Below, piece by piece: positions 12,470 through 23,867 of a stretch of DNA of 64,000 bases. This DNA comes from Ophiura sarsii (lineage: Eukaryota; Echinodermata; Ophiuroidea; Amphilepidida; Ophiuridae), in assembly GCA_035610835.1 (NCBI GenBank), contig CM069448.1:6201607-6265606 (forward strand). Reading direction: 5' to 3'. Positions within the stretch are counted from its first letter, which is position 1, and every line of letters starts with the position of its first letter. The translations under genes and the position numbers were made by a program. Under the pieces are notes generated by a model, which ran no database searches, was not told the origin of the DNA, and saw nothing but the letters and a program-made list of their open reading frames with translations.

Positions 12470-13605
12470 AATAAGCCATCTTGACATTTAGTCAGCTTTT
12501 CATGTTACAGAGATGTTCCAAGCAAGTGCTTTACGTATTTGTATGCCATACTGGCACCTACCTAACCAAGCTCCAAGGTATTTGAAGTTCTCTACGCTGT
12601 CTAGGTTAATACTTCCATCAGAGGTTTTTAGCTGTACCGCTTGTGTTTGGTGAAATACCATGCATTTGGTTTTCTTGGCATTCATGTGGAGCCAAGTTTT
12701 GAGTGCTGCTTCCTCAACATATTTCAGCGGCTTCTGTGCCTGCTCCTTAGTGTCAGAAAGTAACGCTATGTCATCTACAAAGTCAATATCCGTGACATTC
12801 TTTGGCCCTACTTCGACTTTGTCTAGGCTTGATAGTGAATCCTAGTTCCTCTTATCTCCCACTGATAGCTATTCATAAGCAATAATCAAGGATGATTATG
12901 AATAGGTAGGAGGCGAGGGTATATCTCCTTGGAGTACTCCTGCTAGGATGTTGAACAGTTCCGTGTCGCCATCAGGTGATATTACTTTGGCTCTTGTGTT
13001 CTGTAAGTTTCAACAATTGCATCTGTTATAACTTGTGGGATACCGTATGCTTTGAGTTTCTTGATCATTTCCCCACGATTTATGGTGTCGAATGCCTCTT
13101 TGAAGTCAATGAATGTTATGACTGCAGAGAGATTATTGGAATGTATACCTTCGATGATTCTCCTGAGCCCAATAATGTGTGAGATAGTGCCTCTTCCCTC
13201 GCGGAAGCCATTCTGGTTAATTCGAAGTAATTCATCTAGGTGAGGTCTTATTCTGTTGAGAATCATTCTGTTATACGTATTCATTATTGACCTCATCAAA
13301 GGCTTGGTCGAGTTCTCGTTTACCTGCTTCAAACTCTTGTGCAGACTCTTTACTGTCTTCTGTGACATGTTTGTATACGTCTGTCTTAGCTTCTTTCTGG
13401 CAGTTTCTACTTTTCTACTATAACACAATGCCTTTTGCCTCTTCTTACATATTTTTGGTAGTAGTTTCTCGGCAGTTTGTTGATTTGCTGTGATAAAGTT
13501 TCCATATGTCACTGTTGGATTGTCATCACAGGTGGCGTTTAGTAGTGTGTATTTGTTTCTGACTTCGACAGAATATTGGTCTTGCAGTTCTGGATCTTGG
13601 TTATG
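12470..13605 (-). pseudogene. LINE reverse transcriptase relic (RTE-like)
   Basis: The minus strand encodes, in order: a linker (LQDQYSVEVRNKY, reading down from about 13600), the fingers (NRMILNRIRPHLDELL, NQNGFREGRGT), the palm motif A region (AVITFIDFKEAFDTINRGEM), LQGD after a frameshift near 12990, a YADD-type box written FVDDIALLS, and the thumb (LNAKKT-like MNAKKTKCMVFHQ, FKYLGAWLG). A stop after the first frame and two further shifts at 12860-12920 break it. The DFVDD box still has both aspartates but carries Val instead of the usual Ala. The endonuclease and 3' end are absent. The RTE assignment rests on motif style only; the reverse transcriptase identity is sure. Confidence 0.9.
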
Positions 13606-14689
13606 TATATAAAATATGTAAATACTGCCGTGTGAGTTACATAGACTATCACACTCATCATTGACATGACTTAAATAAGTGCAGCAGGGACATTATCTCA
13701 AATGTAGGCGTAATGTACCTGTTTACCGGTCGGTGTCGTGTTAAAAGTTTAAAGGATAAAGTTTAAAGGATTTGTGCTCTCAATGGTTAACTTAAGTCTT
13801 TAGGTGTCAGTTTTCATACGCATTGCACTTTCATACAAGAATAAGTAAATGCATTGGCAGCATAAGTAGGATTAGGAGGCAGACGTGTATGTAATAGCAT
13901 ATAAAATGATAAATGGCTCCTTCATGGTGCAGCATGTGTAATACTTACGCAGACGGAAATGGCTACGATGACGTTACTGCCTTGAATTTACTGATCAAAT
14001 TGTATTAAAAACTGACCTGCAGTATAGGTTTTATTGCCAGATTAGAGGCAATTTTAATGTGTAGCTGAATATAATATGTACCGGTATCTACTAAGTATTA
14101 ACAATGTGTTATTAAATAGCTTTTATAAGAATATCTGAAGACAAAGTATATTTTGAACTTGTTGCTTTGCACTTGTACACACCGTCCTAGCTCTGTACCT
14201 TAGCTCTTATACCATCAGTTAAGCGTGTAATATTGAAATGGCTTCGGGCAATGTTACACTAAGTAAGAGTTATTGAAACGTGTCCACCTCTCCTTAAGCG
14301 AAAGTGATACTTGTATGAGTGAAATATTATTAGATCACTCACTACAGGTGCAAGCATAAGTACACTGTTCACTTTGAGTGGCATTATTCTCGAAGTAAGA
14401 GGTATGTGTTAAAGGGGAGTACGTACGAATTCATATAGAACTATTGAAAAGAAGCAGTGTATCACCAAGGTCTCCATGAGCTTAAAGTACGGTATTTGCG
14501 TTTTAGAAATTCTCTGTGACTGCGCTGGATTAACAAAACTGGGCGGGTAGGCTCCATCACATTTTAGTTTATTAAAATCATGCAATGTCAAAATCTGGTA
14601 CACTCTGTGATAAGTGAAGTGTTGACTATCAGGGGAATTTCATTTAATCATGTTATCTGCTTTTGTATAAAAGTTATGGGGGACATATT
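13606..14689. other. Unannotated sequence
   Basis: No supported gene or strong repeat was seen. Confidence 0.45.
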
Positions 14690-14945
14690 TGAATCCAAAC
14701 CGGCCCGAAAGAGGATTTACACGATGGGTAAGATGGCGTTTTCCAAAAACGGGAAGGAGGGGGGGAGGTGGGGCGTTTTCCCCAAAAAAGGTACAATAGT
14801 TCACAAAAAAATGTACATTTGTACACACAAAAGGTACTTTAGTACACAAAAAAGATACATTGTAAAATTTGGTGGGGGACGTCATGTATTGCCCCTTCAA
14901 TGCCCATTTAATGACCCCCTTCCCCTGGTTACGTGCCTGGCATAC
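14690..14945. repeat. Probable dispersed repeat with GTACA-rich core
   Basis: Contains G-rich TTTTCCAAAAACGGG.. then three GTACAnnnnnnACAAAAAA units (14800-14855) and ends CTGGTTACGTGCCTGGC, an end-like motif of the kind seen in non-autonomous elements. Two overlapping open frames on opposite strands arise from it; neither has a recognised domain. Confidence 0.4.
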
Positions 14946-15161
14946 CTTAACATACACACAAAAAGTGGCACTTTCCAAAATACTATGCAAGCAGGCAAAA
15001 TATTCTCAAGTGCTGTTTAAAATTAATTTCAACTGTCTTTATTGTCAATTTAAATAAATTATTTCCTTTCTTGGTCCTTTTTGAAATAAAAAATGAAATG
15101 ATTTAATGTCATGCATGACTAGCTAACAGTGTCCACCATTCACGTCAATAACTGCCCTGTA

Positions 15162-15435
15162 TCATTGAAAAGTGTCACTTTTCGGAAAACATCATTTTGG
15201 GAACAGTAAACATGGTATTGAAAAGGGAAAACTTTATCTGGGTAGACAAGGGTTTTCCTTTTTGGAAATGTTTTATGTACACAAACTCGTATAGAATCTT
15301 GAAAAGTGCCACCTTTTTTTGAAAACATATTTTTTTGTGAAATGTGACTATTTTGGGAAAAGTAATAATGATATTGAAATGGAAAAACTTTCTATATGGT
15401 AGCCAAGTATTTTCGCTTTTTATAAGTGTTTCAAT
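15162..15435. repeat. Diverged tandem duplication, unit about 135 bp
   Basis: Two units share CTTGAAAAGTG(T/C)CAC, GAAAACAT, TTTTGGGAA, GATATTGAAA and GGAAAAACTTT in the same order. They are diverged, so the duplication is old. Confidence 0.65.
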
Positions 15436-16494
15436 CTTTCATAATGCATAATTGTGTGTAGAGTTATTCAAACAAACGTGTTCACATTTTTGGGAGGGCT
15501 TAATTTTGTGAACCCTTTATCTCTGCGTCGACCGATTATCATGAAACAAAGCTGATTAACAGTGCATTTTACATAAAATTGCATGCAATTTCGCGTTAAA
15601 ACAAGGTAATCTTTCAAAACTTACGACATGTTTCCATTCATATGATGTTTTTCAACACAACGAATTTGTTTGAAAATGGGTTTTATTTGTTTTCTATATT
15701 ATAACTAATCATGGTATGATCGTCAATCGTGAACAGGAAGTACCTTTAGTAAAACCGAACATTGCTGATTGAGGAAATTATTGAATGTATTTGTCGTTTT
15801 TTATTTACGCGCATAATGAACTAAATCATTAGTCGGTATTTTGATTTTCATATTAAACATGAAAATACATGCATCACTAATACAGGCTGTAACAAAATAA
15901 ATTATATACAATTTTGAACAAAAAATGTAAAAAATAACTCCATAATATTTTCCGTTTCGAGTTTTATTGTCATGCAAAGGGAATTTTGTTAGCTTCTGCT
16001 CTGCTGCACTGTGGTATTCACTCTTTCCACGGATCCGCGAGGAGGGCCTACAGCTGGTAACGCATTGAATGAGACTATTCCACACCATTAACTAACTCGA
16101 CTCTCTGCACAATGACGGGTCATACAGTGAGACATTGTGTAATGATTCAACACTTTCATGCAATATGATTCCAGTTCGAGGTTCTTCTCGCATATGGCGG
16201 ACCGCGTAGAGAGTGAATTGACCAACATCTCCAAGTGTCACATCTCCAAGTGTCACATCTGTTTACAGGTCGTTTTCAAAAAGGGACGAATTCAATGGTT
16301 CTATTCCATGGTTTCGGGGCATTGGAAACATGAATCATAATATCTTTGCCAAACCAAATCAGATCATTTTTACATTTGCATCAAAATATGACAACTCATC
16401 CCATCTTTCATCTTATAAAATGCTTAAAGCTGTATATCACTTTAGACTTGAGATATAAAACCGGTTGATTGATTTGCTTTAACTAGGTCTCGTA
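15436..16494. other. Unannotated sequence
   Basis: AT-rich. Contains a 15-bp tandem doublet (CATCTCCAAGTGTCA) near 16227-16258. No supported gene. Confidence 0.45.
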
Positions 16495-16787
16495 TGAAAC
16501 TTTTAGCTTTACCATGGCTCTTCAAAGGGATGTAATGGCAACCGCAATACTTAATATGGATTACCAACTTCGCCCATGCCTAGGTGACATGAATAATCTT
16601 CAAAGGTGAATTCTTCACAAAGAACATCTGGGTTTCATGGGAACGAAGTGGTGCAATGTTTCTCAACCAAATTAATTTCAACTTGTCCTGATGGGATGTT
16701 GACATTTACGAGGACTGTCATACCGATGAATCTCGACGGCATCGGGCCATCAATGGTGAATTGAATAGACGGTTGGTGACAGGGCAA
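16495..16787 (+). repeat. Dispersed repeat, family D copy
   Basis: Blocks CCATGCCTAGGTGACATGAA, CTGGGTTTCATGGGAACGAAG and TGGATTACCAACTTCGCCC recur in reverse complement at 42775-42935. It ends GGTGACAGGGCA, and the other copy begins CCCTGTCAC, so the two share a terminus too. No coding capacity seen. Confidence 0.75.
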
Positions 16788-17788
16788 TAAAACATTGATG
16801 ATATAAAGCCGATTTTAAAGGATTTTATTGAAATGTAGGTCGGTATACGGTGTATTTGGATTACAATTTTGACCGAAAAACAAGTGCAATAGACAATGCA
16901 TTATTTGTCAACACAAATCTGATAGATGAAACCGTTGCTAGTTGTAATAGAAGCAGATTGCCATATGAATTAAAACCGTGCCGTATATTTGTTCCAGGGA
17001 TTTTTGCTGGGTGAAATAGCTAACACAAAGAGCTTAAAGCATCATCCTAGGGCATAAAGATAGCATCACACCTTAATGTAAAATGTGTAAGTTCTAGCTT
17101 GATATAATTGAACATAAATCCTTTACATATATTCGCGATGTGGATTACTACAGCATTCTTGAAGATAAGAAGAAAGCAAATATTGGAACATTTTATTTAC
17201 ATTTACGGGTTGGAGCTGATTTGCGACTGAATATTATTTCCTACGAACACGTTGATGTAGGTCTATAATGATTATCACCGTGATCATCTAAATTATTTTC
17301 TGCAATTATAGATATAAATCGTCTTCAAATCAATAGTGTCATTATTGTACCAGATATCTTACGTTTCGCACTTCTCAATCGTGAGTGGAACCATAAGCAC
17401 TTTTCTGTATGGATCTTGGCCAGTGTATTAACGATGGTGCTTATTGGCTTAGCAAAATGTAAATATTAGGTCAACATTTTAATTCGTGCACTATAACTTA
17501 AGTCTCGTTATGCCCTTGGTTTTGCATGCGTATAGTAGTTATCAAGTGAGATTATAGAGACCAAATGTTTTGTTTTGCCTTCAACCATGCTGTAACGGCG
17601 AACAAATGAACCTTAATAGCCTACAGGACTAGCTAGCATCCAATCAACACGTCCACACGAGATCTCCAATCATATTTTTACCAGTATGCGTATTTGTAAG
17701 TTATTTAAGAATTAAATATTCGTAGAACCCCAATAAAGGAATGCACTTTCTATCCGGTTCCCTGTCTCTATAAGGGAGCAGTTCCATT
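16788..17788. other. Unannotated sequence
   Basis: No supported gene, RNA or strong repeat was seen. Confidence 0.45.
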
Positions 17789-18240
17789 TGTACGCGATAA
17801 AAATTGCGAGAATGTTCCGGGCCCCGATGAGTTTTTTTATCAGGCCCCGATGAGATTTTTATCGCGTACAGTTGCGAGAAGCAAAGGATTATTTATCGAG
17901 TAGCGTATTACCGCTTGTTTAAATATAACGAAAGATAAGTGGTCGGTATGTAAATAGAGCTTCGGGCTATTTATTCTAGTTGTAAGGTACAAATTCAGCA
18001 TTTCATGTTTTTAGAGATAATGTTATTGATTATGGATGTTTAACGTAAATTGTATTATCCTCGTGTATTTGCTAAACAATGTCCCGCTCTATTTGCTAAA
18101 CATACCCCCAGGGTATGGCAGAGGCCTCGTATCGGGCCCCGATGTCTATTTTATCGGGGCCTGATGACTATTTTATCGCGAATCAACTTGAAAAACATCG
18201 GGTCCAAAACATATCAGGCCCCGATACAGTCGCGATAAAT
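17789..18240. repeat. Cluster of GGCCCCGATGA / TATCGCG palindromic modules
   Basis: TGTACGCGATAAAAAT (17789-17804) and its exact reverse complement (17855-17870) flank two copies of GGCCCCGATGAG. Around 18130-18240 the same words recur (TATCGGGCCCCGATG, GGGGCCTGATGACTATTTTA, AGGCCCCGATACAGTCGCGA). The module appears about five times in both orientations. Confidence 0.75.
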
Positions 18241-18377
18241 TATTTCTGACAAACGTTGGATGAATAAGTCATGAGAAACGGCTCGATACAATCAGTTTCC
18301 ATATTTGAACATCGCCTAAATTGCCATTCCCTTGGCACAAAGTCACCAACATCTATTCAGCCGGTGTCACGAAGTAC

Positions 18378-18592
18378 TTAACCCCCTGAGAACTACCGGC
18401 CGATTGGTTAAAAAGATGGATACATCATTTATTGCACCAATGAGAGATATTGTTAGAATAATTGTATCCCTGATAAAGATTGGAGTGAAATATTTTACAA
18501 GCTGCATTTTAATTTGCTATTCAAATGAGTATATCTTGTAATAAACCAATCAGAACCACTGTCAGATAGACAGGTAGACCACAGGGGGTTAA
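18378..18592. mobile_element. piggyBac-like MITE with TTAA target duplication
   Basis: TTAA at 18378-18381 and 18589-18592 bracket ends CCCCCTGAGAACTACC and ..CCACAGGGGG. A subterminal inverted pair CCGATTGGTTAAA / ATAAACCAATCAG lies inside. TTAA duplication with C-rich ends is the piggyBac pattern; Kolobok also uses TTAA. The 69-residue frame inside is not related to a transposase. Confidence 0.75.
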
Positions 18593-19844
18593 CAGCTGTT
18601 AATGTCAGCACATTGATTACACATGACTCTAAGGAGGAATACACAACGAGCAGCCATTATTTATCCATATGAACATTGTAAATCGAATGTTGAAACCCGG
18701 GGCCCCTTGCTAACGGAGAAGGTGAATTGGTAAGCATGCCGACATGTAAGATGGGGATAACAAAACGTCACTTGCATTTATAATAAACCGATAGGACTTT
18801 TCAACTTAACATTTTTCTTAAAGCAAGGTGTGTGTGATTCGATATACACGACCCACACATCATACTGCCAAGACAGGGGCTGTTTGAAATTGGAAAACCC
18901 TATCACATGACCACTCTAAAAGCTTAAATGGTATACTTTACTTCTATTTTCCGCTGTTACACTTTTACAAATTGTGTCGCGTCTAATTTAATTATGTTTA
19001 AAATGTTCCTGGGGCTAAACAAAGGGTTGGAAAATTATGGTAATAGATAGAGTACCTTTTGCTTGATTTAACAAGTTATTACTTCAATTTAGTTGAAAGG
19101 TATCAACCTATGTGGCATAACAGCTGTTTTCATTGAATGGTTAAAGGTAGATGTTCCACTTGCTGGTCCGAATTTCAACTTGATGTATTCTATTTTACAT
19201 GAAAGGTCATCTTTAAAATTGCCGTGTTCCAAAATTTGAGATGCATAACTCCAATGGTTCTATTTTTAGAAGCATAAGGTCACAAGAAATTTGTCTATTG
19301 AGTGTTTGTTCCAAATACGACATAATTACGCCGGAATGTAACGCGTCGTAAACAACGAATGCTATAGATAGGTCACTATGTGAAACACTGGAAGTGCAAA
19401 GCGGTTTCTTACATAATGGTGTATCTATTAGCGTTCGTTGCAAACGACGTGTCACATACCGGTGTCTATGCCGTAACTGTAGACAAACTGGGCCAAATTG
19501 AAAATATGTTACGTTTCACATAATCACTTAAAGCATCAAATCAAACATTTAAAAACCTCAACTATTTAGCTTTGCACACCGGGAGTACAGAAAGAATACA
19601 CTTTAAAGATGGATGACCCGATGAACATTTCCCATCAAAATTGAGATATTGGTTTAAGAAAAAAAGTCATATGTTTCTCATAACCCCTGCAACATTTTAG
19701 GCATGGGAGATTTCTTTTTTTTACATGATGCAAGTGAAAAAATGGTGAACTACCGCCAAAGTGATTTATCACCGTAGAAGTCTCGAAGTGTATTTTAAAA
19801 CATGGACAAGAGCAATGTAACTCATATTTTTTAATATTATTGTA
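18593..19844. other. Unannotated sequence
   Basis: No supported gene. The minus frame at 19213-19455 has no recognised domain. Confidence 0.4.
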
Positions 19845-19849
19845 TTTAT

Positions 19850-20429
19850 GAGACTGCTCCGGAACTGGGGCGCGTTCGGCTTGATGGCGTGCTATTTAGT
19901 GACGCACTGCCATCAATTTTTACATATGCGATGCATCAAATAACGGGAGTCCGTCTTCCTCTGGGTGACGGATAAGTTTGATACTTCAATAGAGGGCGGG
20001 CTTGGGAACATACCTTGCGTTTATAACGGCCTCCCGTTATAGATTGAAATATAATCCTATTATGCCGATTTTCAACCTTGAATAATAAGTCTCTTTTCTC
20101 TGATAAAGGCTTATATTTAGTGTAAGAATTATCACACATAAACTAAATATTAATTAAAATGGTGCAATCTTGCCTAGAAAATGGTTGTCTTGTCGCGATA
20201 TATAGGCTCAAAAATGTATAATTTCTGAGATGTTGGGATCAAAGGTGATTCTGGTAGCTAGACTGCCCTTAATTTGTTAAGATGTTAATATGTATGCAAA
20301 TATTTAGGGGTGAATATCGTAAATGCAATGATTGCATAAATTGGCGGGTATATCCGTTCCTACGGTGACGCACACCAGTCAATTTGTAGCGCCCTCAAGT
20401 GAAATGGGCTCCCGTTCCGCAGCTGACTG
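19850..20429 (+). mobile_element. DNA transposon with 5-bp TSD, copy 1 (diverged)
   Basis: The right end GCAGCTGACTG and a diverged left end enclose 580 bp whose interior follows copy 2 at 26502-27167 (CTATTTAGTGACGCACTGCC, AGAGGGCGGGCTTG, AAAATGGTG(T/C)AATCT). The flanks repeat TTTAT exactly (19845-19849 and 20430-20434). There is no transposase, so it is non-autonomous. This is the most decayed of the three full copies. Short terminal repeats starting CAG suggest a hAT-type element, by inference. Confidence 0.88.
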
Positions 20430-20618
20430 TTTATAATACGTCTCATGTAAAATAGTATAAACACGATGTGAAATAAATGGGCTAAAATCAGGTGCACTGA
20501 TTTGCACTGTAAGAGGTGTCTGTTTCCCATGATGCCACACCCCTTATTCAGACATTGCATTGGTTGTCAGTTCAACAAAGGATTGTGTATAAAGTAGTTA
20601 TGTATATATTTAAGGGTT

Positions 20619-20861
20619 AAGGCTTTAAACAACTTGGCTCATCCCTATTTGGCGGAGCAGTTCTCTGTGTATGTCCTTGCTCGCTCCCTACGATCTGCGA
20701 TGAACACTAACCGGCTGGTTGTTCCCAGATCCTACCTTACTAGCGGTGATCGCAGTTTTTAGGTTACTGCTGCAAAGACCTGAAATTCCCTGCCAATACA
20801 CCTCAGAACTGCACAGTCACCGGAGACTTTTAAAAGTAATCTTAAGACTTATTTATTTTAA
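20619..20861 (+). pseudogene. LINE (CR1/L2-like) reverse transcriptase C-terminal relic
   Basis: Translation gives a typical end of a non-LTR polymerase: LRSAMNTNRLVVPRSYLTSG, DRSF, a TAG at 20760, VTAAKT, a TGA at 20781 where Trp is expected, NSLPIHLRTAQSPETFKSN and LKTYLF then a natural stop. Two in-frame stops make it a dead fragment. The 3' tail is followed at once by the solo transposon end at 20880. Confidence 0.88.
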
Positions 20862-20879
20862 CTTTTCTTTACTTGTAAA

Positions 20880-20955
20880 CAGTCAGCTGTAGAACGGGGC
20901 CCGTTTCAATTGAGGGCGCTCTATTTAGTGACGCACTGCCGTCATTTTTTATGTA
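20880..20955 (+). mobile_element. Solo left end of the 5-bp-TSD transposon
   Basis: CAGTCAGCTGTAGAACGGGG and the following GAGGGCGCTCTATTTAGTGACGC match the left end of copy 2 closely, then homology stops at about 20955. It is a truncated fourth member. Confidence 0.88.
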
Positions 20956-20977
20956 AATAAATGTAAATAGCGTCCTA

Positions 20978-21012
20978 AATGCCCATTTGTTGTTGTTGTT
21001 GTTGTTGTGGTT
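20978..21012. repeat. (TTG)n microsatellite
   Basis: About ten TTG units with one GTG interruption. Confidence 0.85.
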
Positions 21013-21166
21013 GTTGTTCAATTGGAACGATATTTCGCTACGCCTGTTTGTATCCCGCGTAACAGCGCAGCCATTTTGTGGTACATTAAAGTGTGCCTAC
21101 CACATGTTAAAACAATTCTCGAATGCTACATGTATATGCGAGGGCGAACAAGAACACGGTATATCA

Positions 21167-21290
21167 TTGGTGTAAGACATTCATAAGTTACACTAGCGTA
21201 AAGACACCATTACGGAATAAAACTGTAAAATCCTTTAATCCATCAAAAGAAGATTGTGCGCTGGGTTAATTTCGTGATGTCTTACACCAA
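21167..21290. mobile_element. Small MITE, 14-bp perfect inverted ends
   Basis: TTGGTGTAAGACAT (21167-21180) and ATGTCTTACACCAA (21277-21290) enclose 124 bp. A relative of the end, TCTTACACCAATG, occurs alone at about 22380. No clear target duplication was identified. Confidence 0.65.
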
Positions 21291-21485
21291 GTATAAACCG
21301 AAAACACGGGTGGGATTGAGAATGTATGTCACAGTATAAACGATAATCTGGTTATCCTGTAGCAACACAATTGTAGGATAGTTGATAGCAATTTAAAAAG
21401 AAGTAGTAACACCTCCGTTGGACGACGTTTTATACAAATTAAATAAAAACGACTAGGATTATGCAAGGTATTTGAAATCGATTAA

Positions 21486-21550
21486 ACCACAAAAAGGAAT
21501 TCTACAGCGTAGCTTTTTTAAAAGCTACGCTGTAGAATTTTCTTTGTGGT
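21486..21550. repeat. Strong hairpin, about 30-bp arms, almost no loop
   Basis: ACCACAAA..AATTCTACAGCGTAGCTTTT pairs with AAAAGCTACGCTGTAGAATT..TTTGTGGT around a central TTAA. Only the AAGG/TC step near the outer third is unpaired. Near-zero loop suggests an inverted duplication or a very short MITE. Confidence 0.8.
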
Positions 21551-22255
21551 ACGTACAAAACAGCTCTATCGAGAATTGAGTTAAATGGAAGAGGTACCAT
21601 GCAGCGGCATGTAATGTAGAATCGTCTTTAAATTGTCCTTAGCCTACATTTGCTATTATATAAAGGTGCACACTTTGCTTCACTTATAGGAAGTAATTTA
21701 CTTCAAATCCTGAACACTCTTGGAGCCTTTTAAAGGCTGAGTTCTTATATATATAAGTGATATCCTTCTTCGGCTGGTAAGCAAAGATAAGGCTCGTATA
21801 TGGGATGTTCGGTTTTTTCTCGGGAGACTAAGATTTAAAGCTAATTGTTACAGGTCAATTATTTTTGCAATGAATGTGCAACATTTTTACTAATTGTAAT
21901 GGAGACCAAAACGAAAGATACCACATCCTAGTAATCCCTATTAAAACATGTTTTGTTAGATGTTATTTTTCCTCCTATCATTGTACGGACGAAATTGTGC
22001 CGGTTAACATAAATCATGTTATATAAAGGAAAGTCTTTGTGGATAATATGTGGCAGTTATTATTCATACTATTCCCCTTGTCAAAAAAACTGATAATATA
22101 TGGAAAACATTCGAGTGGGAACTCGTATACCTTCCTTCCCTCTCGAATCCAAACCTGTGTAGTCACATGTGCGAGTACACGTTTGATTAAACTTGATCTC
22201 CATGTAGATTGTCCTCTATAAAACGGTCAAATTAAACATGGCCGGTTAAAAAAAC

Positions 22256-22330
22256 AAATCGCATACCTCAAAGCTTATTTTCTAAAAAAGAAAATCGCAC
22301 AGCACTTAGCTTATTTGCCAAATGTTTAAA
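22256..22330 (+). repeat. Dispersed repeat, family E copy 1
   Basis: Shares CGCATACCTCA, ATTTTCTAAAAAA and ATCGCACAGCACTTAGCTTA in the same order with 44630-44695. Confidence 0.75.
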
Positions 22331-23199
22331 CAATTATACAGCTTTATTCCGTCTTAACACTAGTCTACCTCTTTAATATCTTACACCAATGAAAGTTTGA
22401 TGTTTCGGCTTATTTTTATACGCGTATTTGTAATTTTTATTATGAATTATGATTGAACAGGGGCTTCCAGTGGCAAGATCCGCAGATGCGTTAGGGAACT
22501 CAAAAGAATAACAAAATGCAATATTTTGCTCAGGGAAACGGTGGAAATATAATGCTTATGTATGCAATAGAATAATCACCATGGGGGTGGATTTCTGTGA
22601 TACATCACATATCAGATATATTCCAATCGGGTTTTTACCATAAAACTAATTGAAAATGCCTGTAGATATGAAATGTTTAAGAAGTTATGATATAAATCAT
22701 GTAACATAAGTTTAACTTGGCTTTCATAAATAATGTACAAGTTTCTGTTTGACGTTATTCAATGTGGAGCTTCTTACGGCTAATATTCAACTTTTTGAAA
22801 CGAATGTTTGAGTAGCATAAAAGGAAGTAGGTCAGTCAGAATGTTCAATCTGTTTTCGATCACTAAAACCGGAATACACAATTACAGAAATGACAGAAAA
22901 GGGTGATTATTACACCCAACGCCGTGATAGAACGTATTAAGTACAGTTTGCAAATTAACACTTTGTACTTACACTTTCATATTTATTGCGAACTATTTAC
23001 AACAGATTCTCGAATCACTCAACAGCAAATATTCTGGCTATCTAAGGGGAAATTATACAAATGTTCTTTTGTTTCTTTTATGTTCTCTGATGAATTGCAT
23101 TGTCCTTTTCAATATTTTATCAATGTAAGATTGAAAATTGACATATTATGTCATAATGGTTCTCGTTCATCACGGGAATTGTACTTACATGTTTTTTCA
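22331..23199. other. Unannotated sequence upstream of candidate exon
   Basis: No supported gene. The 102-residue frame at 22903-23211 is rich in residues from AT-rich codons and has no recognised domain. Confidence 0.4.
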
Positions 23200-23217
23200 A
23201 CACGTGCCTAATATAAG

Positions 23218-23521
23218 CATCAAATTATCTGTAAACCCGATGAGAAAAGAAGCTGGTAGCAAACCCGGGAGAACACAGAATATAACGGATGCTATGCTTT
23301 ACTTCTTGAGAACTACATCGTTCTATTCTACGTATAATACGGTAATCCAAGAAGATGACGATGAGAGTGAGCTTCTTGAAACTCAACGTGCTACTTTTGC
23401 TTCGATTGTTGGTAAGATGATGTACGATATCTACGGATATTACTGTTACAAAAAGTTGTATGATAATACACGCCCAAAGCAAATCCTACTCAACACTCAG
23501 CGGATTTCCCACGAGAAATAA
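23218..23521 (+). CDS. Candidate terminal exon, unknown protein
   Basis: An open frame ending in TAA at 23521 whose last 95 or so residues look protein-like rather than random: mixed composition, balanced codon use, no overlap with any repeat found here. It includes an acidic patch (IQEDDDESELLE) followed by QRATFASIVGKMMYDIYGYY and ends NTQRISHEK. A possible splice acceptor is AATATAAG just before 23218, preceded by a T-rich stretch. The ATG at 23138 would be needed if it is a single-exon gene, but the first 25 residues look less coding-like. No family was recognised and no function is proposed. Confidence 0.28.
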
Positions 23522-23768
23522 ATCCCCTCCTTCAATTCGCTGAGAAAGCTTTAACATATTGTTTTGAATTTGATACTAATATAGAAAATATCATACAACT
23601 AATACTATTTTTTAAATGTTTGTTTTTTATCCCTGATATGTTAATACATGCCCTTGGCTAGCTTAGTCTATAAACACACATGTCTAGAAACAAGGCAGAT
23701 CCAAAAATAAGTATGAGTTGCAGTATTGGTTCACATAATCGAGTGTCATGCATCGTGGTTTTTTTTCT

Positions 23769-23829
23769 TCAAATATATAAAACCAGGACAACATCCCGGG
23801 ACCACAGTTTGATAATGATACATAGGACG
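23769..23829 (+). repeat. Left flank repeat of the foldback, carries one minisatellite-like unit
   Basis: TTCAAATAT.., ACAACATCC..G, GACCACAGT(T/A)TGATAATG and ACAT(A/G)GGACG occur in the same order and orientation at 24776-24862, on the other side of the foldback. Confidence 0.75.
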
Positions 23830-23867
23830 TATATGGCAGACCCAATGTCCAATAACTCGGAAAAAAA

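Noticed and set aside
14580..15020. 146-residue frame on + and 116-residue frame on -
   Set aside because: Both lie over the same repeat-like sequence in opposite strands and neither has a recognised domain.
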